Below the pieces are notes generated by a model. That model searched no databases and was not told where the DNA came from. It was given only the letters and a program-made list of their open reading frames with translations. Below are positions 8,647-15,983 of a DNA stretch of 40,114 nucleotides, piece after piece; the first letter of the stretch is position 1, and each line of letters starts with the position of its first letter. The translations under genes were made by a program, and so were the position numbers. Origin of the DNA: 13-2-20CM-68-14 sp036378475 (GTDB taxonomy: Bacteria; Actinomycetota; Thermoleophilia; Gaiellales; Gaiellaceae); the NCBI GenBank assembly GCA_036378475.1, contig DASUWJ010000037.1, positions 1 to 40,114 on the forward strand. The letters run 5' to 3'.

Positions 8647-9165
8647 GGGAGAGGTCGAGCCGTCCAGCCGGTAGGCCATCAGCACGGCGTCGAGGAGCTC
8701 TCCGCCCCGGCGGTAGTGCCCCCGCCGCACACCCTCGCGCTCGAACCCGAAGCGCTCGTAGAGGCGAATCGCCGGCTCGTTGTGCGGGAATACGTGCAGC
8801 TCGAGCTTCTCGATCCTCTCCTCCTTGGCCCACTCGACCGCCTGCTCGAGCAGGGCACGGCCGATGCCGCGGCGGCGGTGCCCGGCGGCCACCATCAGTC
8901 CGAGGTCGGCGACGTGCGGGCTCGCCGGGTGGGAATCGCGAACGAGCGAGAGCCGGCCGACGATCTCGCCGTCCGACTCGGCGACGAAGACAGCCGCCTG
9001 CGAGGAGCGGCGTACCGCGCGCAGATACCGCCGCTCGTCGCCGCGGCCGCGCCAGTCACCGGCGGTGATCAACCAGCCCTCGGGCTCGGCGCCGACGGCT
9101 CGGCCAAGTTCGACGAGCGCGGAGGCATCCGCCGGTCGGGCCCGCCTGATGATCACATCCCGCAC
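8644..9165 (-). CDS. GNAT-family N-acetyltransferase
   Basis: 173-aa Gcn5-related acetyltransferase that transfers acetyl from acetyl-CoA to an amine. The fold is visible as an N-terminal IIRRARPADA strand, the motif A pyrophosphate-binding loop HRRRGIGRALL, then LELHVFPHNEPAIRLYERFGFEREGVRR, typical of the RimI/ribosomal and small-molecule branches. The substrate is not predictable. The GTG at 9165 is preceded by GAGGGA. It is closely packed upstream of the DedA gene. Confidence 0.88.
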   Translation of the reverse strand: MRDVIIRRARPADASALVELGRAVGAEPEGWLITAGDWRGRGDERRYLRAVRRSSQAAVFVAESDGEIVGRLSLVRDSHPASPHVADLGLMVAAGHRRRGIGRALLEQAVEWAKEERIEKLELHVFPHNEPAIRLYERFGFEREGVRRGHYRRGGELLDAVLMAYRLDGSTSP

Positions 9166-9231
9166 TGGTCCCTCGGCCGAAGCGATGGAGCAAACCTAGC
9201 CCTCGGGGCAATCGCCCCGGAGCGGCCGGGC

Positions 9232-10803
9232 CTAGACGACAACACCGTGTCCGCCGCGGCGAGGGTCGCCGGCCGCGGCAAGCGAGCCGTCCGCGCGCAG
9301 CTCGACCGCGGCGGCGCCGCCGAAATACAGGTTCCGCCGCCGCCAGCGGACGAGTTCGTAGCCCCAGGATTCGAGCCGGTCGAGCTGCGCGGGATCCGAG
9401 CCGCCTTCGCAGTGCACATGAGGCTCCTCGACATGGATCCGGGGCGCGTCAATCGCCTCGGAGACAGACATCCCGTGCAAGGCGACATTGAGCACGATCT
9501 GCAGGATCGCGCCACGCAGGCGCACCGAGCCGGCGCTGCCGACGACGAGCCTCGGCCGCTCTTCTCGCAGGACGAGCGAGGGCGCCATCATGCTCGTCAA
9601 CCGGCGGCCGCTTGTTGCGCCCCGACCGCTCCGGCCGTTGCCGGCCGGGTTCAGGTCGTACTCGCCGAGCATGTTGTTCAGATGGATCCCGGTCCCCGGC
9701 ACGATTACGCCCGAGCCGGAGCCATTCGAGGCCGTCAGCGAGGCAGCGTTGCCGGCGGCATCGACGACCGAGACGTGGGTCGTCCCGGGGCTCCCGGCCC
9801 GCTCCGAGCGGCCGGGGCGCCGCTCGGAGATCCGCCCCAGTGCGGCCCCGATCCGCTCCTCCTGGTAGAGCCGGCCAGCCAGCCCGCCCCGGTAGAGCTC
9901 GCTGACGAAGCTGCCGCCCCGGGCGCGGGTCTGCTCCCGCATCACCTCGGCGAGGAGCGCGATCGCCCCCGCGCTTCCGGGCGGTCCTCCCGCGCCGAGG
10001 CGGGCAAAGAGATGCAGCGCGTAGCCGATCAGGACTCCACCCGAGGAGGGCGGGGGGTTCGAGACGAACTCGTGCCCGGCGAAGGCTGCCCGGACCGGTC
10101 GGCGCGCGATCACGCGGTACCCGGCCAGATCCGCCTCCGTGATGCTACCGCCCTCGGCGCGGACATAGCGGCTGACCCGCCTGCCGAGCTCGCCCTGGTA
10201 GAAGGCGGCGGCGCCCTGCTCCGCCAGCGTCTCGAGCGTCGTCGCAAGCTCCGGCATGACGAGCCTCGCCCCAGCGAGGAGGCGGGTCCCGCCGGGTCCG
10301 TAGACCTCGCGGCCGGCCTCGGTATGGCGGAGGATCAGGTCGAGGATCGCGTGCAGGTACGCCTGGGGCCGGGTCAGCTCGACCCCCTCGCGGGCGGCTG
10401 CGACAGCGGGCTCGAGCAGCCGCGCCCAGGGCAGCCTCGCGTACGCCCGGTGGGCTGCCTCGAGCCCAGCGATCGCGCCGGGGACCGCGCACGAGGCAGC
10501 CCCGATCCGGAAGATCTGCGAGGTGTCCCGGTCGAACTCGACATCGATTTCCTCCATCTCGTGCGGCGAGGCGCGCAGCCCGCGGCCGGGGACGGCGGCG
10601 AAGAAGTCGAGCAGACGGACGCTTCCCGAGGCCGTGCGAACGAGCAGGAACCCGCCGGCGCCCGGGCCCGTGAGCGGGCTCTCGGCGACCCACGAGGCGA
10701 ATGCGGCGGCGATACAGGCATCGACGGCGTTGCCACCCTCCCGCAGCACCTCCGCACCGACCTCGGCGGTCAGCGGATGGCCGGCGGCTACTGCCCCTCG
10801 CAC
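9232..10803 (-). CDS. ggt: Gamma-glutamyltransferase (Ntn hydrolase)
   Basis: 523-aa gamma-glutamyltranspeptidase-type Ntn hydrolase that matures by self-cleavage before a catalytic threonine. The nucleophile is Thr341 in SPGTTHVSVVD. The large-subunit start GAVAAGHPLTAEVGAEVL, GGNAVDACIAAAF and GPGAGGFLLV are family marks, and the small-subunit region includes NNMLGEYD and SMMAPSLVL. No signal peptide is seen, whereas many GGTs are exported, so this one may be cytoplasmic or act on a different gamma-glutamyl or acyl substrate. I chose GTG 10803 because TACCCT lies seven bases upstream; a TTG at 10833 is an alternative without support. Confidence 0.9.
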   Translation of the reverse strand: MRGAVAAGHPLTAEVGAEVLREGGNAVDACIAAAFASWVAESPLTGPGAGGFLLVRTASGSVRLLDFFAAVPGRGLRASPHEMEEIDVEFDRDTSQIFRIGAASCAVPGAIAGLEAAHRAYARLPWARLLEPAVAAAREGVELTRPQAYLHAILDLILRHTEAGREVYGPGGTRLLAGARLVMPELATTLETLAEQGAAAFYQGELGRRVSRYVRAEGGSITEADLAGYRVIARRPVRAAFAGHEFVSNPPPSSGGVLIGYALHLFARLGAGGPPGSAGAIALLAEVMREQTRARGGSFVSELYRGGLAGRLYQEERIGAALGRISERRPGRSERAGSPGTTHVSVVDAAGNAASLTASNGSGSGVIVPGTGIHLNNMLGEYDLNPAGNGRSGRGATSGRRLTSMMAPSLVLREERPRLVVGSAGSVRLRGAILQIVLNVALHGMSVSEAIDAPRIHVEEPHVHCEGGSDPAQLDRLESWGYELVRWRRRNLYFGGAAAVELRADGSLAAAGDPRRGGHGVVV

Positions 10804-10810
10804 GGGGCCA

Positions 10811-10816
10811 AGGGTA
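10811..10816 (-). promoter_or_regulatory. -10 element (TACCCT) of ggt
   Basis: TACCCT lies seven bases before the GTG start. It is part of an imperfect direct repeat (GTTTACCCC followed by GGTTACCCT on the minus strand) that might bind a regulator. Confidence 0.45.
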
Positions 10817-10861
10817 ACCGGGGTAAACGGCAACCCCGGCCGGCTGTCCGATCGTCCGCGC

Positions 10862-10867
10862 TATCGT
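10862..10867 (+). promoter_or_regulatory. -10 element (TATCGT) of the GT-C-like membrane gene
   Basis: TATCGT lies eight bases before the GTG start at 10876 with no Shine-Dalgarno sequence between, which is leaderless geometry. Confidence 0.45.
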
Positions 10868-10875
10868 GCAGGCCC

Positions 10876-12492
10876 GTGAACGACCGCCTCACCACGGTCG
10901 GGCGCGAAGCTGTCCTTTGCGCCGGAGCGGCGGCGCTTGTGGCCTCGCTCCTCGTCTGGCTCGGGCCTCCCGGCGCGGACCTGGCGGCGCATGCCTACCA
11001 GCGCACGGTCTTCCTCCAGCACGGCTTCGCCCTCTGGAACAACTTCTGGTACGCGGGGCGCTACAGCTTCGTCACCTACAGCCTGCTCTACTACCCGCTC
11101 GCGGCGCTCTTTGGGATCAACCTGCTCGCGGTGGCCACGATCGCGACGGCTGCTCTCGCCTTCGCGGTCGTGCTGGGACGTGAATTCGGGCCGACCGCGC
11201 GCTGGTCGAGTCGGACGTTTTCGGTCGTCTGGGCGGGGCTCGTCCTCTCGGCCGCGTTTCCCTTCGCGCTTGGAATCGCGCTTGCGCTGCTCGCGATCTG
11301 GACGCTGCAGGCCGGCTCGCGCTGGCGCTTCGGCGTGCTCGCCGCCCTGGCCCTCGCCGCGAGCCCGCTCGCCTTCCTCCTGCTCGCGCTCGTCCTCGGC
11401 GGAATCGGGCTCGGCAGCTGGCAGAACCGGCGCAAGCTGATCGTGCCGGCGGCGATCATCGGCGCGATGGGTCTCGGTGAGGCGGTGCTCTGGCGCCTCT
11501 TTCCCGACGGCGGCCGCTACCCGTTTTCCTGGGACGAGCTGCTCGCCCTCTGCGCCTTCTGCGTGCTCGGGGCGGCGGTGACGTGGCGGGTCGAGCGGGC
11601 CTCGGTGCTGCGCTGGGTCTTCGTCGTCTACCTCGCCGCGGCACTCGCCGCCTTCGCGATTCCCTCCTCGCTCGGCGAGAACGTCGACCGCCTCCGTTAC
11701 GTCGCGGTGCCGCTGGCCGTGCTCTTGTTCTCGCTCCGCCAGTGGCGTCCCCTGCCGGTCGCGATCATCGTCGTCGTGCTCGCGACCTCGTGGAACGTGA
11801 CCCCGCTCGCCTGGAGCTTTCTGAGGACCTCGACCGACCCAGCCGCCTCGGCGGCCTACTGGCGTCCCGCGGTCACCTACCTCCACCGGCACTTGAGCCC
11901 CTCCTACCGCGTCGAGGCGGTCGACACTGCTGCCCACTGGGACGCGGTGTACCTGCCGCGCGCGGGCGTGCCGCTGGCGCGCGGCTGGTTCAGGCAGAAC
12001 GACTTCCCCCAGAACCGCCTGCTCTACGACGACAAAGCGCTGGCGCGCGGCGACTACCTGTCCTGGCTGCACTCACTCGGCGTCCGCTACGTCGTCCTGA
12101 CGGACGCGCCCGCGGACTACAGCGCCCGCAGCGAGGCCGCGCTCCTGCGGAGCGGGCGCTCCGGCCTCGCGCAGGTCTTCCAGCAAGCGCACATCAGGAT
12201 CTACGCCGTTCCCTCGCCCGTGCCGCTGATCACGGGACCCGCCGCTGCGCGCGTCGTCAAGCTGACACAGACGCGCCTCACGGTCAGCGTGGACGCTCCG
12301 GGGACCTACCGGCTCGCCGTCCGCTACTCGCCCTACTGGGTCGCCTCGAGCGGTTGCCTCGATCCGGGCTCAGATTCGATGATCCGGTTGCGAGCGCCCG
12401 CGGCCGAGAAGATCGCCCTGACGTTCCAGGTGGACGCGACGAGCGCCTTGGCGGCGTTCGCGGGCGAGCGGCCCCAGACCTGCGTCCGCTAG
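10876..12492 (+). CDS. Polytopic membrane protein with GT-C-like architecture
   Basis: 538-aa protein with about nine or ten hydrophobic segments in its first 330 residues, followed by a soluble region of roughly 200 residues. A motif near the end of the first membrane segment, GADLAAHAYQ (Asp35, His39), followed by LWNNFWYAGRYSF, resembles the first-loop acidic motif of GT-C glycosyltransferases that use polyprenyl-phosphate sugars. The membrane-core-plus-C-terminal-domain order fits that superfamily. No named family is recognised, so enzyme activity is inference. It is divergent from ggt and convergent with ftsZ, with only 7 bp before the ftsZ stop. Confidence 0.75.
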   Translation: MNDRLTTVGREAVLCAGAAALVASLLVWLGPPGADLAAHAYQRTVFLQHGFALWNNFWYAGRYSFVTYSLLYYPLAALFGINLLAVATIATAALAFAVVLGREFGPTARWSSRTFSVVWAGLVLSAAFPFALGIALALLAIWTLQAGSRWRFGVLAALALAASPLAFLLLALVLGGIGLGSWQNRRKLIVPAAIIGAMGLGEAVLWRLFPDGGRYPFSWDELLALCAFCVLGAAVTWRVERASVLRWVFVVYLAAALAAFAIPSSLGENVDRLRYVAVPLAVLLFSLRQWRPLPVAIIVVVLATSWNVTPLAWSFLRTSTDPAASAAYWRPAVTYLHRHLSPSYRVEAVDTAAHWDAVYLPRAGVPLARGWFRQNDFPQNRLLYDDKALARGDYLSWLHSLGVRYVVLTDAPADYSARSEAALLRSGRSGLAQVFQQAHIRIYAVPSPVPLITGPAAARVVKLTQTRLTVSVDAPGTYRLAVRYSPYWVASSGCLDPGSDSMIRLRAPAAEKIALTFQVDATSALAAFAGERPQTCVR

Positions 12493-12499
12493 CGGTTCG

Positions 12500-13870
12500 C
12501 TAGCCCTGCAGGAAGCTCGGCGGCTCGAGCGCGTCCTCGCGGAGCGGGCGCTCGTCGAACACCCGCGGGCTCGTCCCGCCCGTGCCGAAGCCGGTCGCGA
12601 TCACGGTCACCCAGACCTGTCCGCTCAGGCGCTCATCGACCGTCGCTCCGAAGATGATGTTCGTCTCCTCGGTCGCGGCCTGACGGATCACCTCCGCGGC
12701 CTCGTTGACCTCGTACAGCGAGAGATCGTCGCCGCCCGCGATCGAGAGCAGGATGCCTTTGGCCCCTTGCACCTGCTGGTCGATCAGCGGCGAGCGCAGG
12801 GCGCGCTCGGCGGCCTCCCGGGCACGGTTCTCGCTCGTCGAGAACCCGATTCCCATCAGGGCGTTCCCTGCCTCCTTCATGATCGTCCGCACGTCGGCGA
12901 AGTCGAGGTTGATCAGGCCCGGCAGCGTGATCAGATCGCAGATCCCTTGGACACCCTGGCGAAGCACGTCGTCGGCGATCCTGAACGCGTCCAGCATCGA
13001 GGTCTGTTTGTCGAGCACCTCGAGCAGACGCTCGTTCGGAATCACGATCACCGTGTCGCAGTTCTTGCGCAGCACGTCGACGCCCTGCTCGGCCGTGCTG
13101 CGGCGGCGCGTCCCCTCGAAGCGAAAAGGCGTCGTCACGATCCCGACGGTCAGCGCGCCGAGCTCGCGCGCGATCCGGGCGACGACGGGAGCGGCGCCCG
13201 AGCCGGTGCCGCCACCCTCGCCGGCGGTGACGAAGACCATGTCCGAGCCGCGGAGGGCGTTCTTCAGCTGGTCATAGGACTCCTCGGCAGCGCTGCGGCC
13301 GAGATCGGGATCGGCGCCCGAGCCGAGACCATCGGTCAGGTCGCGGCCGATGTGGATCTTGACCGGTGCGTCGCTCATCCGGAGCTGCTGGATATCCGTA
13401 TTGACCGCGATGAACTCCACCTGGGCGATGCCGGCGTCCATCATCCGGTCGAGCGCGTTCAGACCCGCGCCCCCCACGCCGACGACCTTGATCACCGCGA
13501 GATAGGCGGCGCTCTCGCCTCGCGGCGCGCGATGCAGGCGTGGCGCCGGCTCGGGCAGAGACTGGAGCAGAGGCGGCGGCTCGGGAACCGGCTCGAGCCG
13601 GACGGGCTCGGGCTCAGGGACGGGCTCGGGCTCGAGAACAGGCTCGGGCTCGGGCGCGGCCGCAATCGGGGCCGGCTGCGGCTCGCGCGGCCGCACGAAC
13701 TCCGGGACGTGCTCGACGGTCTCCTCGGCCGGTTCGGCCGCCTGGGCGCTCGCCTCCGGTTCGGGCTTGGGCTCGGCGGGGTCCTTGTCTGCCTGCCGCT
13801 GGGCGGCCTCGGTCGCCCGGAAGAGCTCGGCGAGCGGGCCCTCACGCATGCTCGCGCGGCGTCGCGCCAT
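12500..13870 (-). CDS. ftsZ: FtsZ with long Pro/Glu-rich N-terminal extension
   Basis: 456-aa tubulin-family GTPase that forms the division ring. The core starts near residue 124: GVGGAGLNAL (131-140), NTD (157-159), the tubulin signature GGGTGSG (219-225) and the T7 catalytic loop NLDFADV (321-327), so GTP hydrolysis should be intact. Residues 1-120 are unusual: a short helix-prone start (GPLAELFRATEAA, 11-23), then a disordered PE-rich stretch (about 32-110). The C-terminal linker is very short and ends EPPSFLQG, like the FtsZ tail that binds partners. The ATG at 13870 has a strong AAGGAGG six bases upstream and lies inside the end of parA (29-bp overlap). It is not in a dcw cluster here, so it may be a second FtsZ or a relocated sole copy. 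Confidence 0.92.
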   Translation of the reverse strand: MARRRASMREGPLAELFRATEAAQRQADKDPAEPKPEPEASAQAAEPAEETVEHVPEFVRPREPQPAPIAAAPEPEPVLEPEPVPEPEPVRLEPVPEPPPLLQSLPEPAPRLHRAPRGESAAYLAVIKVVGVGGAGLNALDRMMDAGIAQVEFIAVNTDIQQLRMSDAPVKIHIGRDLTDGLGSGADPDLGRSAAEESYDQLKNALRGSDMVFVTAGEGGGTGSGAAPVVARIARELGALTVGIVTTPFRFEGTRRRSTAEQGVDVLRKNCDTVIVIPNERLLEVLDKQTSMLDAFRIADDVLRQGVQGICDLITLPGLINLDFADVRTIMKEAGNALMGIGFSTSENRAREAAERALRSPLIDQQVQGAKGILLSIAGGDDLSLYEVNEAAEVIRQAATEETNIIFGATVDERLSGQVWVTVIATGFGTGGTSPRVFDERPLREDALEPPSFLQG

Positions 13871-14612
13871 TGAGCACCTCCTTCGCCAGGTCGCGGTAGG
13901 CCTCGGCGGCGCTCCCGGACGGGTCGTATTTGAGCACCGAGCTGCCCTTGACGGGAGCCTCGGCGTAGCGGATGGTCTTGCGAATCTTCGTATCGAAGAC
14001 GAGGTCGCCGAAGTTCTCCTGCAGGATCTCGACCGCCTCCCGCGAGTGGAGGGTGCGGTTGTCGTACATGGTCGGCAGGATCCCCTGAATCCCCACCTCG
14101 GGGTTCAGGTTCTCACGAATCATCGAGAGCGTGTTCTCGAGCTGGACGAGGCCACGCAGGGACAGGTACTCACATTGGACCGGGACGATTACCCCGTCGG
14201 AGGCGACGAGCGCGTTGATCGTCAGCAAGCCGAGCGAGGGCGGCGTGTCGATCAGGATGTAGTTGTAGTTGTCCTTAACCGGCGCGAGCGCCTTCTCGAG
14301 CGCCCGCTCGCGGCCGATCATGCTCGAGAGCGAAAGCTCTGCTCCAGCAAGGTCGATCGAGGAGACGGCGAGGTCGACCTCCGCCCGGTGGATCACCTCG
14401 CCGATCGGCAGCCGGTGGACCAAGACGTCGAACATCGAACGCTCGATCGAGTCCGGGTTCAGGCCCTGACTCATCGTCAGGTTCCCCTGCGGATCGAGGT
14501 CGACGAGCAGCACGCGCATGCCCTGTTCGGCGAATGCCACCCCGAGGTTCAGGGTGGTGGTCGTCTTGGCGACGCCGCCCTTCTGGTTGGCGAAGGCGAT
14601 GACCCTCCCCAC
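13842..14612 (-). CDS. parA: ParA/Soj-family ATPase
   Basis: 256-aa deviant Walker ATPase of the ParA/MinD superfamily that positions DNA or protein cargo through ATP-dependent dimers. The deviant Walker A is KGGVAKTT near residue 10, with the dimer-contacting first Lys; then DLDPQGN, IDTPPSLGLLT and the Soj-type PVQCEYLSLRGL and YDNRTLHSREA. There is no N-terminal HTH, so it is the short chromosomal Soj/MipZ-like size class. The GTG at 14612 is five bases after AAAGGAG; an ATG at 14675 would add 21 residues. No parB follows; instead ftsZ overlaps its 3' end, implying coupled production. Confidence 0.9.
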   Translation of the reverse strand: MGRVIAFANQKGGVAKTTTTLNLGVAFAEQGMRVLLVDLDPQGNLTMSQGLNPDSIERSMFDVLVHRLPIGEVIHRAEVDLAVSSIDLAGAELSLSSMIGRERALEKALAPVKDNYNYILIDTPPSLGLLTINALVASDGVIVPVQCEYLSLRGLVQLENTLSMIRENLNPEVGIQGILPTMYDNRTLHSREAVEILQENFGDLVFDTKIRKTIRYAEAPVKGSSVLKYDPSGSAAEAYRDLAKEVLNGATPREHA

Positions 14613-14673
14613 CGTCACTCCTTTCGAAATGTCGTCCCGGGATCCCGGTCGCGGAAGCAAGCGTGCCAGCCCC

Positions 14674-14724
14674 ATCAGACCCTTTCTTTCGTCTGATAGT
14701 AGCCGAACCCTTTCTCGGCGAAAA
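14674..14724 (-). promoter_or_regulatory. parA-ftsZ promoter with operator-like repeats
   Basis: On the minus strand TTTTCG (14724-14719), a 17-bp spacer and TACTAT (14701-14696) form a plausible promoter. Just downstream, ATCAGAC (14674-14680) and GTCTGAT (14691-14697) are a perfect 7-bp inverted repeat around a 10-bp centre. AGAAAGGGT on the minus strand is repeated directly (14715-14707 and 14687-14679), 28 bp apart, on either side of the -10. This layout suggests a regulator binding site or a leader hairpin. Confidence 0.45.
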
Positions 14725-14838
14725 TGCAGCGTTTTTTCCGTCAATTCGCCGCCGGGTCGCCTGCGGGCGGGCCCGGCACTCGGGCCGGCGCATGCTCCGG
14801 CCTCGCGGTCGCGGAGGCGAGATCGCCGCCGGGTCGCG

Positions 14839-14863
14839 AAAAAGGGGGCCGAATCGCCGGCCC
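14839..14863 (-). terminator. Rho-independent terminator downstream of the bicupin gene
   Basis: On the minus strand GGGCCG-GCGATT-CGGCCC is followed by CC and TTTTT, about 77 bp after the cupin stop codon. It would insulate the parA-ftsZ operon from cupin transcription. The 14613-14939 interval otherwise holds the parA promoter and no gene that I can see. Confidence 0.5.
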
Positions 14864-14939
14864 GAAAGCCCTCCTCGGCAGCGGCGCATTTGCACCGTAC
14901 GGCCCCTCACGCGTTGCGAGGAGCAGCGCCTTCGAGCCC

Positions 14940-15878
14940 CTAGCCCTCCTCCCCGTCCCAGTAGTCGAGCCGCTCGATCCTCCCGATCACCCCGACGCCG
15001 CGCAGGTTCACCTTCTGCGAGCGCGGGTAGTAGGCGATGTCGGCGTCGTCGCGCGTCCCGTAGGCGAGCAGCGTCAGCCCCCGCTCACCCGCGCGAAAGG
15101 AATGGGCGATCCGCGTGGCCGCCGGCCGCGAGACGACGTGGCCCGGCCGAACCGGCCGCTCGCTGTCCCCGAGCACGACCACGCCCTCGCCCTCGAGCAC
15201 GACGAAGAGCTCCTCCTCGACCGAATGGCAGTGCGGGGGACAGCTCAGCATTCCCGGCTCGATCAGGTTTCGGTTCAGGCCGGTGCGAACCGAGCCCGCC
15301 GCGACGCCCAGATCGCGCGTTCGAATGCCTACGTCGCCGCGCCCCCACTCCTCTTCCTCGACCTCCTCGAAATTGACGATCCGGCCCGGCCGCGGGCTCG
15401 GCTCGGGAAGCTCGGGCTCGCCGAGCGCTGCCTCCCGGGTCCACTGGTGCTCGGGCAGCTTCTCGGCCCAGGCGGGTCCCATGCGGGCCCCTTCGAGGCG
15501 CGGGAAGTACGTCAGCCGATTGTGGGCGCGCTCGCCGAAGGCAAGCAGGTCGATCCCCTCCGGGCCTGCGACGACGCTGTGCGCCTCGTGCCCGGCGAGG
15601 TGGACGAGGCAGTCGCCGGCGCGGATCTCATAGCTCGAGAACTCGTCGTTCGCGAACTGCCAGGAACGGCCCGAGCCGCCGAGGACGTAGAAGATCTCTT
15701 CCTCGTCTCCCTCCATGTGGAGCGGTGTCGAGCGCTTGCCGGGGTCGACCTGAATTCGTTGCAGGCCGACCCTGACGCTGCCCGCGGCCTCGCCGAGGTC
15801 GCTCCACCAGCCTGCGATCGAGCCCGCTTCACTGTGCTCCCGCTCGACGCCGTCCCAGTGGATCACATGCTCCGCCAC
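14940..15878 (-). CDS. Bicupin protein
   Basis: 312-aa protein with two cupin beta-barrels. The first has TPLHMEGDEEEIFYVLGGSG with a single clear His at the usual metal site; the second has CPPHCHSVEEELFVVLEGEG with two His and a Glu, so the second barrel is the likelier metal-binding one. Each domain has a repeat of WSDLG or RTRDLGVAAGSVR-G-NR, showing internal duplication. Reported bicupins include oxidases, isomerases and storage proteins; the function here is unknown. The GTG at 15878 follows GATAAT by six bases. Confidence 0.85.
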   Translation of the reverse strand: MAEHVIHWDGVEREHSEAGSIAGWWSDLGEAAGSVRVGLQRIQVDPGKRSTPLHMEGDEEEIFYVLGGSGRSWQFANDEFSSYEIRAGDCLVHLAGHEAHSVVAGPEGIDLLAFGERAHNRLTYFPRLEGARMGPAWAEKLPEHQWTREAALGEPELPEPSPRPGRIVNFEEVEEEEWGRGDVGIRTRDLGVAAGSVRTGLNRNLIEPGMLSCPPHCHSVEEELFVVLEGEGVVVLGDSERPVRPGHVVSRPAATRIAHSFRAGERGLTLLAYGTRDDADIAYYPRSQKVNLRGVGVIGRIERLDYWDGEEG

Positions 15879-15884
15879 GCCCCG

Positions 15885-15890
15885 ATTATC
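15885..15890 (-). promoter_or_regulatory. -10 element (GATAAT) of the bicupin gene
   Basis: GATAAT ends six bases before the GTG start, so the transcript would be leaderless. Confidence 0.45.
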
Positions 15891-15983
15891 GCGCCTCGTG
15901 GCCCGGGTCCTGCCCGAGAAACCGCGCCTCGACCCGCTGCCGAGCCTCGCCTCAGCGGTGGCCGCGCGGTCTCCCGGAGAGCG

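Noticed and set aside
7702..12492. 1596-codon open frame on the plus strand
   Set aside because: Only 10876-12492 is real. The rest is antisense to HD-GYP, DedA, GNAT and ggt, which have clear motifs; it stays open because GC-rich codons give few stops on the other strand.
13555..13660. Possible DNA tandem repeat (gggctcgg units)
   Set aside because: It is the codon reflection of the PE-rich protein stretch in FtsZ, imperfect and not an independent DNA repeat.
14613..14939. Possible parS or origin sequence near parA
   Set aside because: No TGTTTCACGTGAAACA-like palindrome and no DnaA-box cluster is seen; the region holds a terminator and a promoter.
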